DNA of 64,000 nucleotides, from NCBI GenBank assembly GCA_023078685.1, contig JALGAS010000006.1, positions 4,650,001 to 4,714,000 of the forward strand, given 5' to 3'. The position numbers and the translations under genes are program-made. The DNA is from Neopestalotiopsis rosae (taxonomy: Eukaryota; Ascomycota; Sordariomycetes; Amphisphaeriales; Sporocadaceae). Shown one piece after another: positions 46,288 through 55,933 of the stretch (positions are counted from its first letter, which is position 1; the number at the start of each line of letters is the position of its first letter). The notes beneath the pieces are model-generated. The model had not been told where the DNA came from and ran no database searches. It worked only from the letters and a program-made list of their open reading frames with translations.

Positions 46288-47304
46288 GATGGAGAACTAG
46301 TACAAGGAGTATTTCGAGTTTGACTGATGAAACGTATGAGTTGAGGACGTGTGAGCCTGCTACTCACTCAGGAATATCGCGGAGACTTATACGGATAAAC
46401 CAGAACTGATCAATTAGGTTTCATGCATAGAGCTCAACCCGACATATTCAAATTTCCTATCCATCTGTGGTCGATCTGCAAGGCATACAATATAAGTTCT
46501 CATGTCCTTTTATCTTCTCCATCTATTGGAAGGTCGACAGCTACTGGTGCATCGATTCGACTCCAGAACCCAAATATTGAATTGCCCCAGACATTACAGA
46601 TCTCGGGCATACGAAGGAAAGATGGTGCTGACATGGAACGCAAGTTATTTCAACAAATTTTTGGCTCTTTTAATATGCATTCACAGCTGCAGTATGCCCT
46701 TCTGGTGTGTCTTTCGGATATATGGCATTTAAAGTCAAGAAGTACGGCCGCTTGTGCTTGGAATCCAATCAGCACCAAGGCCCTCGCTGCGCCTTTCTGC
46801 ACTCCCAATATATGTTGTGAAGTATCTTGGTAGTGTCAATATGTATGTTTTCTCAAAAGATTAGGGCATGCAGGGTCTGTTTGGAAATGACATGTGTCTT
46901 TGCGTCTCGCTTGCAGCAGTAAGACCTGGGCTGTCGTTTCATGACCTTATGTTTACTCTGCTCTGCAGGTACCGATGTCACAAATGCAGAAAACGTCGTA
47001 TTGATAACAACGGTCACTCTTTGTTCGTCGACATACAGGCAGAGATAACGTGAGGAAAGGCGCAGCTATAATTCACGAGCCAATTGCGCATTGCCCATCA
47101 TAGAGCTTGCAGCCCACTAAATGCTGACTGCGCCTCCCTCGGACTCGCATAGTCTTGGCTCAGCTCCGATCCTTCAAAGTCGAGGCAAGAGTCGAAAAGA
47201 TACAAAAAGCCACCGGCCTCGTCTTGATCTTGATTAAATCCATCGCCAAGAGATACTTCATTAATACTTTCATCAACAAGTACCGCAAATCACAAGAAGC
47301 AATA
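46288..47304. promoter_or_regulatory. Divergent promoter region, no gene recognised
   Basis: About 1 kb between the small secreted protein (minus) and the Gly-rich protein (plus). A 136-codon frame at 46423-46833 has no recognisable features. The 50 codons directly upstream of 47305 are open in frame but have no ATG. Confidence 0.4.
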
Positions 47305-48255
47305 ATGGCTCCAGAAAAGCATACTGAAGATATTCTCCGAGATAAGACGGATGAAACTGAAGTGCTCCCTGCATATGCATTGGAAGACGCCAGTGCTGGT
47401 CCATCTTCACAAACACATTCGAGCCCAGCAACAAGGCAAATTGAAGCTATAGTTCAAGGTCCGACGATAGCGGCGCCTTTTGACTTTCCTCCAGAGCAAT
47501 CGGCTCCATCATATTCAGAATCATCGACTACGTCCAAAACAACGATAAATCGACCCGTTGCCATTCCTCAAGTATCGGATGACCCCACGGCAGTATTTCT
47601 GCAGGCATATGCACCTCCGTTGCTAGCCCGAGGCATCCCGCAGGACACATGGGCCAACTTTCTGGATACACTTTCCGCCTTTTTGGCCGCAAAGGTCACG
47701 GACAGGGCCATTAGCCACGCCGCCGACATTGCAAAGCAGTTTGGCAACGTCCCCAAGCGCTTTGGCAAGAACGTGGCGTCTCACGCCAAATCCATCGGCC
47801 GCGGCATCAGCGACAAGGCCAAAAAGGGCAACATTGTCGGCGCAGCCTTTGGCGTCATTGGCGGTGCCATTACCCTGCCCATATCCACCGCCGTAAACGC
47901 CGTCGGGGCCATCACCAGTCTGCCGAGTACGGCTGTCACGGCGGTGACGCAGAAGCCGCAGACACCTCGGGAACGCGCCTTTGTGTACACGACCGTGGCC
48001 AATAAGAAGTGGTTTGAGCCTCGGGGACTGCACGCCCGACTGATGGATACGCTGGAGCTGACCCAACTTCTTGGCTTAAACAACAATCACATTCTTCAGC
48101 CCGCCTTGTCCGAGAAGAGTACGGATGCCGATACGCAGCTCGGGCCGTTGAGGACACACATTGCAGAGCTTACAATAGAGAAGCCGACGAGGTTAAAGCT
48201 GGGCGAAAAGACACTTTGGTTAGTGATACAGGATATAAGCAATCAACAGGATTGA
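47305..48255 (+). CDS. Fungal protein of unknown function with central Gly-rich hydrophobic segment
   Basis: This is a single exon of 316 residues without signal peptide. I do not know its function. The first 90 residues are polar and disordered (Pro/Ser/Thr). A conserved-looking block follows: AVFLQAYAPPLLARGIPQDTWANFLDTLSAFLAAK. Next is a basic region and a glycine-spaced hydrophobic segment, GNIVGAAFGVIGGAITLP followed by ISTAVNAVGAI (about 175-203), resembling a glycine zipper. The C-terminal part has ERAFVYTTVANKKWFEPRGLHARLMDT. The order RAYAP-like block, Gly-rich segment, PRGLHA-like block recalls a widespread Pezizomycotina family of unknown role (from memory). The Gly-rich stretch could insert into or associate with membranes; that is inference. 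The frame is open upstream to 47155, but the first ATG is at 47305. Confidence 0.75.
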   Translation: MAPEKHTEDILRDKTDETEVLPAYALEDASAGPSSQTHSSPATRQIEAIVQGPTIAAPFDFPPEQSAPSYSESSTTSKTTINRPVAIPQVSDDPTAVFLQAYAPPLLARGIPQDTWANFLDTLSAFLAAKVTDRAISHAADIAKQFGNVPKRFGKNVASHAKSIGRGISDKAKKGNIVGAAFGVIGGAITLPISTAVNAVGAITSLPSTAVTAVTQKPQTPRERAFVYTTVANKKWFEPRGLHARLMDTLELTQLLGLNNNHILQPALSEKSTDADTQLGPLRTHIAELTIEKPTRLKLGEKTLWLVIQDISNQQD

Positions 48256-48493
48256 TAGACATTATTTTGGCATTGCAATGAACTTCGGAAATACCGATGA
48301 TGTGAGGATGTGTCGCATAAACTAATTAAAGGGTTTATTGATGAGTTTTGAATGCTCTAATGTGTTTTCCCTCCTGCTATGCCCTTTATTCATGATAATT
48401 CAGTCCATGTTCAACTTCTGTAAAACATTATTCGCAGCGTAGGAAAAGAGGTATCAAAGTAGAAATATGCCGTCACCACAGAATCTCATTACT

Positions 48494-50067
48494 TCATAAC
48501 AATACGCAAGCCAGAATAAATACGCTCATAAATAGCCACGCAGAACGGACCATGGCCCGAGGTGCTTCTGCAGTAGCTATCGCGGAAGGTGTCGATGTTG
48601 TAGTTGGGTCATTATCCGTTGAAGAGGATGGCCCAGATCCAGAAGTCGCAGCCGCCGATGTTGTCGATGCTGTAAGACTAGCATCAATAGTGGGCAAAGT
48701 AGCAGCGTCGCCGCCGAGTGTGAGGGTTTGGCCATCGTAAACGACCGTCGAAGCTGCAGTTGGTATGGTGGTCGTAAACGATGTGCCACTATAGTATGCA
48801 ATAATCACAATACCGCTAGGGCCGAGAGAGATGACTTCTGATGTGGTGTCTGTTGCCCCTGCTGCTGAAGTCGTCGCCGTCGCCGCCGAAGTCACGATCA
48901 CCTGAGTCGTCGTGACCGCTGTAGGAGTGGCGCCAGTGGCCGCTGACGTGGCAACCGTCGCGGTCGTCGTCGTTGTCGGCCCAATCAAACCTCCAGTCAA
49001 GGTGGGAATGGCGTACGGAGGGTCAAAGAGGCCAAACCTGCCGCAGGCGTTGCACGGCCATGCCCATGATTTCACTTCATCGGGAGCCGCGAGGATGGGA
49101 TCGCATCGAGAATCACTCAACGTGGCAATAACCGAGGGAGGTTCTGACTGAGGGCAATCCGTCCCTAGATCGCTCAAACTGAGTTGCTCCGTAAGTGTTC
49201 CGCCCACGATTGTAGAAACCTCGTCGAGGTCGAGGGGAAATATTTTTGAAGTTGCAGACGGGCCAACGATGCCCAAGGAATTGGTGCCGTATATCACGTC
49301 AACAAGCATATACACCGATGGTGACGTACTAGCCTCCCTGTCAGCAGAAGTTTCATTACACCCAGCCATATTATGGTCGGATACGTACAAGGTATAGTCC
49401 AGCGATGCATCGACGTATGTCGAAGGGTAAATGTAGTCATTGTCGGTAGGCCAGAAGAACAAGTTCACAGTGCCAGCATAACTAAGTAATATTAGTGGAA
49501 TTCTTTTGGATCTCTCGGCCACAAGACTAACATGCTGCAAGTTGTTGGACACTCGTCGATGACTGTCTGAGTCGTATGTGTCGTGACTGGATATGTGACG
49601 ATGGAAGTGATTGTCGACGGTATGGTGGTCGTAGTGATCGTTGTAGGCGTGATGCTCGTGGTAGTGGTGCGCGTCGAGCGAGAGGTCGTCACCACCACGG
49701 ATGTTATGGTAGAATAAGAAGTTGTCTTGGTCGTAGGACGAACAAGAGTGCTGTTGCTGCAATCCGATCCAGAGGGCTTGGTTGAGCTGGTTGTGAATAC
49801 ACTGGTACTGGTAGTCATGTCTTCACTTGAGGTGATGTACTTTGTGCTCGACGTTTCTGTTGTTTGAGTGTAGGTCGATCCAGTACTACTAACATCACAA
49901 CTACTCGAGGTATTGCTGAAGGGAGCATGGTGGTGGATTGCTGAGCATTGTCAGTCGTAGTATCCAAATGATTCTACTAGAATTGAAATCTTACCACTGC
50001 CATGACACTCCAAGGCACCGAAAGCAATGACAGAGAGCGATGTGAGCCATTGTGCGGCGGAGATCAT
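48494..50067 (-). CDS. GPI-anchored Ser/Thr-rich cell-surface protein
   Basis: Three exons (50067-49995, 49940-49532, 49481-48494) give 489 residues. The signal peptide (about 1-22) and a Ser/Thr-rich mucin-like stretch full of TTT/TST runs precede a folded part. That part holds YAGTVNLFFWPTDNDYIYP, SPSVYMLVDVIYGTNSLG and a CGRFGLFDPPYAIP ending. A second Thr/Ala/Ser-rich stalk follows. The C-terminus is a GPI-attachment signal: small residues, then a hydrophobic tail (AWLFMSVFILACVLL). Layout fits fungal wall mucins; I do not recognise the folded domain's function. A further 60-nt in-frame intron is likely at 49329-49388 (donor GTACGT, branch TGCTGAC, acceptor CTAG); removing it gives 469 residues and joins YTF to TSPSVYM. 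It is divergent from the receptor-like gene at 50796. Confidence 0.8.
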
Positions 50068-50795
50068 GATTGCGACTATTACAGAGAATGATACTCTGGA
50101 GTCCCGTGAGCGAAAGACTGAGCACGATAGATTTGCAGTTTGACCACCACCGAATACTCGAGCAACAAAAATACCAGCACCATTCTAATACACGGATTAC
50201 AGCCTTGTTAGTTATATTGCCGCGAGGCAAGCGGACGGGTGAGCTGGACTCCGAATGTCCATACCCTGGTACGTACGTGTCTATGCGGTCATGCCTGGCA
50301 TGTTTCTCTGGGTCGTGCCGCCCAAAAGGGTAATGACAGGCATACTCTATCGAGCATCGCGTGTGGTTGGAGGGTCGAGATTATTGGAGCCACGGCAACA
50401 ACGCGGTTGTGCCTGGTTTTGCGCACCGAACAGGGGGGTCATGGAGAGGTGCTTTTCTCTGCGCCATTGGCTATTCGTTCGTGAGAACATCCAGGGGTCA
50501 CACTCACAATGACGTTTATTGACCAAAACCTGTCGTTCGCAATGTCCTTCACCTGGCAACCCGGAGCTTATGCTGCGCTATGACACGGAGCATTTCATTT
50601 CGCCGTTGTAAGAAGTATGTGTTGCTGCATATATCACGGATTGCAAAACTTGATACTGCTTGGTCCAGTTCAGGGCCCTTTGTTACACGGTGAATTTAAC
50701 AAATTCATTGCTGATATCTCGTACTTCACGTCATGTGCGAAATGTTTTACCGTAGTAGATAATTGTTTGCCTGGAGCGCAAATTATGCCATCAAA
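50068..50795. promoter_or_regulatory. Divergent promoter region, no gene recognised
   Basis: About 730 bp shared by the GPI-anchored protein (minus) and the receptor-like pseudo-protease (plus). Only short unrelated frames are seen. Confidence 0.4.
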
Positions 50796-52902
50796 ATGTC
50801 TCACCTTAGGATATTTCTAGCAATATTTTATTGCCGTCTTCTGACTTACAGCATTATTGACGCAGTCGACGGATCCAATGTTCATCCTTCAAGGGACACG
50901 GCTAATACGGCAGTTGTTATATCTGCTAGCGAGTATTTGTAGCTCTTCCTAGAGTCCCTCAATGTGATACCTGCTGATTTCGCATCTAGCGAGGGCAACG
51001 ATGGACCTTGGAGCACTTTCGATCTGCGGGTCGGCAGCTCAGAGCAAGATGTCAGAGTCTTGGTTTCCACGGCGTCTCCTGAATCCATGGTTGTTCTTGC
51101 AGATATTGGCTGTTCAACATCAGTATTTGCAGAAGTGCCATCGGATTGCGCAGTGTCAAGAGGCAACCTTTTCAACCCAAATGACTCGTCCAGCTGGTAT
51201 AATGTTGGAGATTATGGCATAAATCAGAATGGTGTAGGTCTCGAGGCAAACCTAGGCTACTATCAGAGAGCCAATTTTGCCTTTGACAGTCTTGGAATAG
51301 GTCTGACCGGTCCAAGTCTGGGCAATCAGACAATTGCTGGGATAGCGACTGCAAGCCCTTTCTATCTGTAAGATAACCCCTCGCCCGATGCCTCTCGTGT
51401 ACCGCTAACTCTTCTATAGCGGCATCTTTGGCTTGAATAATCAGCCAGTAAACTTTAGTTCACTAGGGAATTACTCTGCGCCCTCGTTTCTCACTGCCTT
51501 GAAGGACCAGAACAGTATCCCCAGTCTGAGCTGGAGCTACACGGCTGGTGCTCAATACCGTAAGCCTTCCTAGCGTCTTCCTGCTTCACCCTTCATACTG
51601 ATGAGCATCTCCTAAAAGGCCTGAAACAAGTCTATGGCCAACTTATCTTCTCTGGCTACGATACCTCTCGCTTTGAAGAGAATTCAGTGTCTTTTACAAT
51701 GGCAGGTGATGTCACGCGCGACCTCGTCGTTGTTCTCCAGTCCATCAGCTATAGCGGATCAGATTCCGCCACTCTTCTTTCGAATCCCATCCACATCTTT
51801 ATCGATTCAACTGATCCAAATCTTTGGCTGCCAGACGAGGTCTGCGATGCTTTCGAGGACGCTTTCGGCCTAACGGTCGACGAAACGTCTGGACTCTATC
51901 TCGTTAATGACACTCACCACACCACTTTGCTGAACTCGGATGCGGAAGTTTCGTTTCGATTGTCCGATGTGACCACGGGCGGTGACAGTGTACGGATCGT
52001 GCTTCCATACAATGCGTTTGATCTGACTGCAGAATATCCTTTGGTGGAAAACGGCAGCTACTACTTTCCACTGAAGCGGGCGGCCAATGAGACACAGTAT
52101 ACACTTGGTCGCACATTTCTTCAAGAAGCGTAAGTCAAATTACCAAAGGCGGAACCATGTAGGCGTTGACCTTCGCATTAGATATCTTACGGCCGACTAC
52201 GAGCGCGGAGTCTTCAACGTCTCTGCCTGTACATGGAATCAAGGTGCCGAGGAGAACATTGTCACCATACTAGCAAAAGACTCAACCGACGATTGTCCAA
52301 ATTGCTCGTCGTCTTCGGGTGACCCTTCCGGAGGTTCATCTGGTGATTCAAAATTGAGCGGCGGCGCCATTGCGGGCATTGTTGTCGGCGCAGTCTTGCT
52401 TATTCTCATTGCCGGCATTGTAGCCTTTCTCATACTTCGCCAGCGAAAGAAGGCGGCATATGCGGCGTCTGAGCCGGAACCTGAGGAGTCTGTTCTCAAA
52501 GGACCCGTACATAATGCAATCCCGCATTCGGCGTCCAACTCCCCGGGGAAAACTATCAGTGGAGCTTCCGGAGAAGATGAACAAGAGTTAGACGGCCAAG
52601 ACACACAGGTGAGACCGGACACGGAAATGGATGGGACGACACAGCAGATATACCAATTGCATGGAGACTCGACGCAGCCTGCCAGTGAGGAGCCAGTATA
52701 CTACGAATTGCCAGGTGAGGAGGTAACGAGAGGAAGTGGTCAAGTGTCTACAGTGGGCACTTTACCATCTCGTAGCGGCAGAGAAGATGACTCTCCCATG
52801 GTATCTACTCTAGACACCACGGGCTGGCAAGATGAGCGATGGGAGGCTTCGTCGGATCTTGTATCTCCCACTACACCCGTTCAACATTCAGCACGACTGT
52901 AA
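50796..52902 (+). CDS. Receptor-like membrane protein with aspartic-protease-like ectodomain, probably inactive
   Basis: Five exons (50796-50932, 50990-51367, 51420-51559, 51619-52129, 52182-52902) give 628 residues. A hydrophobic signal sequence (about 1-21) leads to EGNDGPWSTFDLRVG, where an A1-type fold starts. The place of the first catalytic DTG reads S72-T-A-S (VLVSTASPESMVVL), so the aspartate is missing. The second, IDSTDPNLWLP, keeps Asp281. With one catalytic Asp lost the protein should not be a functional pepsin-like enzyme. The ectodomain has several sequons. A Ser/Gly stalk leads to a single membrane span (about 451-473, AIAGIVVGAVLLILIAGIVA) and a basic stop-transfer RQRKK. The 150-residue acidic cytosolic tail has Tyr/Pro-containing motifs. 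A sensor or adhesion role is inferred from this layout only. The first exon and its 57-nt intron were needed to avoid an in-frame TAG. Confidence 0.8.
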
Positions 52903-53112
52903 CATACACAGGGCAAGCAAGGTCGGTGGACAGTATCACTTTCGGTTTTGAGCCATGATAAGTTCTAATGTTTGACCTGATCTATCCAGTAACTCTAGTT
53001 TGATGGTATCAATAATAATCACCTCCGTGCCCAAGTGCCTGAAGAAACACCATTCTAATGCTCGCTATGTGTGAAAATGCAAATTCCGTAGCCATGACCT
53101 AACACATGTCCA

Positions 53113-54828
53113 TCAGGCCGCAACTGGTCCCAATAGTCCCAGGTCGAGTTGGTCACCCAAGTCCAGTCCCCTGAAGCCGTCCTCAACGAGCCAGCTCCGG
53201 CCCTTTTCTCTCGTGTAGAGGGCTTCGCAGGCATTACCAACAACCAGAAGCCCTGGCGGCCGGCTGCCTTCCTGCTCAATGGCCTCAACCACACTGCCCA
53301 GGGTTGTCCTGATGACTCTCTGGTCTGGACAGCTCGCACGTTCAATGACCGCACATGGTGTACTCAGCGGCCAAAGCGCTCTAGATGGTTGTGCAGGCAT
53401 CGACCCGTTGTCGGTTTGCTCGTGCGACAAAGCCGTCTCGGCTTCCGTGTACTGTGTCAACTCTTGCACCAGCCCAGAGATGCGATGCAGTGCCATGAGA
53501 AATACGACGGTGCGACTCGCGACATACTCTGGCGGGGTTGGAGCTTTACCCTTCTTTCCAGTGCCTGTGCATATGAGCACTTGGTCTGCCACGTCGCGCT
53601 GAGTGGGTGGTATTCCAGCAAACAAAGGGGCAGACAGCGAACTCGTGATGCCCGGAAGAACGACCACCCGGTCGCCCAGACCATGTTTGCGGAAGAATGC
53701 AAGCTCCTCGCCGCCCCGGCCGTAAATGTACGGATCTCCTTGCTTTAACCTCAGAACAGTCTTGCCCTCCTGCAGACCTGCCAAAGCCATCTCCAGGAGC
53801 TCTTCCTGAGCAGCATCGGCATTGCCGGGAAACTTGCGCGCAATTTGCACGGGTGTGCGGCGGGGGATTAGGTCGAGAACGCCCGACGGCACAAGCTTGT
53901 CTGCAAGAATTAGGTCTGCCGACTGGATGGCTTTGTGCGTGGCTTGGGTCAAGAGATCCGGGTGCCCAGGACCGGAACCGGCGAGGATGACGCGACCTCT
54001 TGTGGAGGGGTCCGCAGGAGTCGCAGGCTTGCCAATAGAGTCGGGCAGCGCATGCGTGCCCGGATATGATTTCAAGATTGCGTCCACGTCGTCGTCGCTC
54101 ACGGCAGCGAGGCGCTTGAGGGGCCAGTATTCGCAAATTTGACTCAGCCAGCGCATGCGTCGGTTCTTGGCGGCATCTAGATCAGCCTCAGTCACCAGCT
54201 TGTTAAACGATGCAGACTGATCTGTAGAGTCGTCCAAGTCCTCGCCATCTGCCAGCGAGTGATGTAGCAGTTGGTCCTCCTCGTGTATTTTGCGCCTCAC
54301 GTCGCCGAGTCGCACGCAGGCCGACCCCAAGTCTGGCGGCAAGGAAGCAGCAATTTCGCGACGAATTCTGGATGCTAACTTGCATCCACGTCCATTCGTA
54401 GTGACACCAATTTGTAGAGGACCGTCCGTATGCGAAGACAAGAGGCTAAAGCTCGAGAGTTGGGGCGAGTCGACGACGTTAACGGGGATGCGATGTCGCT
54501 TGCACAAGGTCGCAATGTGTGCGCTCTGAGGGTCGCGAGGTGCAGAGGTTACAAAGACGGCGTCCACGACATGGTTGACTTCTTCTCTGCCCAGGGACAG
54601 TAGATCGCCGTCTTCGAATTTTCTGCTAATTCGTTGCAATTTGGCCTCGTCGACAAGTTTTTGTAGAGTATAGTGCAGCTCTGCTGTCTCGGGCGCAAGC
54701 AGTATTGGTAATGCGCCAACGCTTAGCGACTGAGTGCAGCGGGCGGCAGCCAATGGGTTTGAGCCGACTACGAGATGCACATGCGATCGGGCATCGGTTG
54801 CCGTGAGGAGAGAGATATGTTGAGACAT
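53113..54828 (-). CDS. met1: Siroheme synthase: uroporphyrinogen-III C-methyltransferase with fused Met8-like domain
   Basis: This is a single exon of 571 residues. The C-terminal part (about 285-540) is a SAM-dependent uroporphyrinogen-III methyltransferase. GSGPGHPDLLT, LADKLV, RLKQGDPYIYGRGGEE, and VLPGITSSLSAPLFAGIPPTQRDVADQ are all present. It makes precorrin-2 on the way to siroheme, the cofactor of sulfite and nitrite reductases. The N-terminal 240 residues resemble the Met8/CysG precorrin-2 dehydrogenase and ferrochelatase domain. VNVVDSPQLSSFSLLS keeps the Asp that corresponds to the CysG catalytic residue, and LASRIRREIAASLP is the dimer-interface motif. The NAD-binding loop is altered (VGSNPLAAAR in place of VGGGxVA). 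It may be a trifunctional enzyme like bacterial CysG, or the N-terminal domain may be vestigial. Confidence 0.9.
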   Translation of the reverse strand: MSQHISLLTATDARSHVHLVVGSNPLAAARCTQSLSVGALPILLAPETAELHYTLQKLVDEAKLQRISRKFEDGDLLSLGREEVNHVVDAVFVTSAPRDPQSAHIATLCKRHRIPVNVVDSPQLSSFSLLSSHTDGPLQIGVTTNGRGCKLASRIRREIAASLPPDLGSACVRLGDVRRKIHEEDQLLHHSLADGEDLDDSTDQSASFNKLVTEADLDAAKNRRMRWLSQICEYWPLKRLAAVSDDDVDAILKSYPGTHALPDSIGKPATPADPSTRGRVILAGSGPGHPDLLTQATHKAIQSADLILADKLVPSGVLDLIPRRTPVQIARKFPGNADAAQEELLEMALAGLQEGKTVLRLKQGDPYIYGRGGEELAFFRKHGLGDRVVVLPGITSSLSAPLFAGIPPTQRDVADQVLICTGTGKKGKAPTPPEYVASRTVVFLMALHRISGLVQELTQYTEAETALSHEQTDNGSMPAQPSRALWPLSTPCAVIERASCPDQRVIRTTLGSVVEAIEQEGSRPPGLLVVGNACEALYTREKGRSWLVEDGFRGLDLGDQLDLGLLGPVAA

Positions 54829-55933
54829 GGTCGACTACGACCCGCGTAGGGATCGACGGTTGGATGAGTGAGGAGGTAAGAAACCCAGTAGGAGTAGAAT
54901 GGGTTGCCTGATACTTTGGTGAGGATACTACAGCTTGCAATAACGAGGGCACCGAGTGGACGATCCCCTTGCGCTGTTGCGAATCTGTTATCAGGTCAAG
55001 AAGGAAGAAGTTTGGATTCCAAAGGAACAGCAAATTTGTCACGAGAGAACCCTTGTGTCATACTATACCTGGAAGAAATCAAGCAGACCCCGAAGCTGTG
55101 TTCGACCGAGGCGGTAATCAAATGCCTGACTGACTCTTTTCGTCTTCGTTGCTTACCATAGCCGCGACTTTTGCGTCTCCGGAGTCGCTGTATTCTCAAA
55201 AGTTTTGCCCCGCTAGAGGAAAAAGTAGCGATGGCGTAATTCGGGGAGGACCCGCTGCCAAGACTTCATACAGGAGGTTATCAGCCAATCACGACAACTC
55301 TAATGGGAAGCTGAGATCTGGATTCAGGCGTTGTATTTCCCCCCCGCGGATTTGGCTCGGAGATCCTCAATTCAGAGGAAGTCGGTATTCCTCTGAGTGA
55401 TAAACGCCCCTATGGCGATAGAGAATTGAGTATTCGCAAAAGTAGTTTCAAAGACCCCTCAAGGTCAATTTGCAAAAGGCACAACACGTCGTACACAAAT
55501 TATCACGTTGCTTAGACTGAATGGTGTCGAGGCAGAAATGCGCTGTAAAAGTGGCAGGTCATGGAATATGATCCGTGGTCCAAGTCCATTCCAAAATGTG
55601 GCTTGCTGCACGATCTAAGACAGCTGAAATATTTCTACTTGGGTATTTCTGTCAGTTCTGAACCCCATGTACAACCAGGAATATAGTCACTTGAGCGTTC
55701 CAATGGAAAAAAAATCTTGAAAATAGGCTGCATCCTGTGCTGATCTTATTATCTAGGAGTGACCCACGAACTTGCAATGAAATACTCTTCTTGGGCGTTC
55801 CCTATACAGCATCAACCCAACCCCAGATCAGAAGTTATCCTCAATAAATATAGAAACAAAAATTCGCTCGTGTGTTTTACCCAACTGCACCATTCATGGC
55901 AGAAATATACCTCTTTACTTGGCTGAAGGTTCA
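54829..55933. other. Intergenic between two minus-strand genes
   Basis: Contains the upstream region of met1 and the 3' end of the Crh-type gene. Only short frames without features were seen. AT-rich near 55700-55870. Confidence 0.4.
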
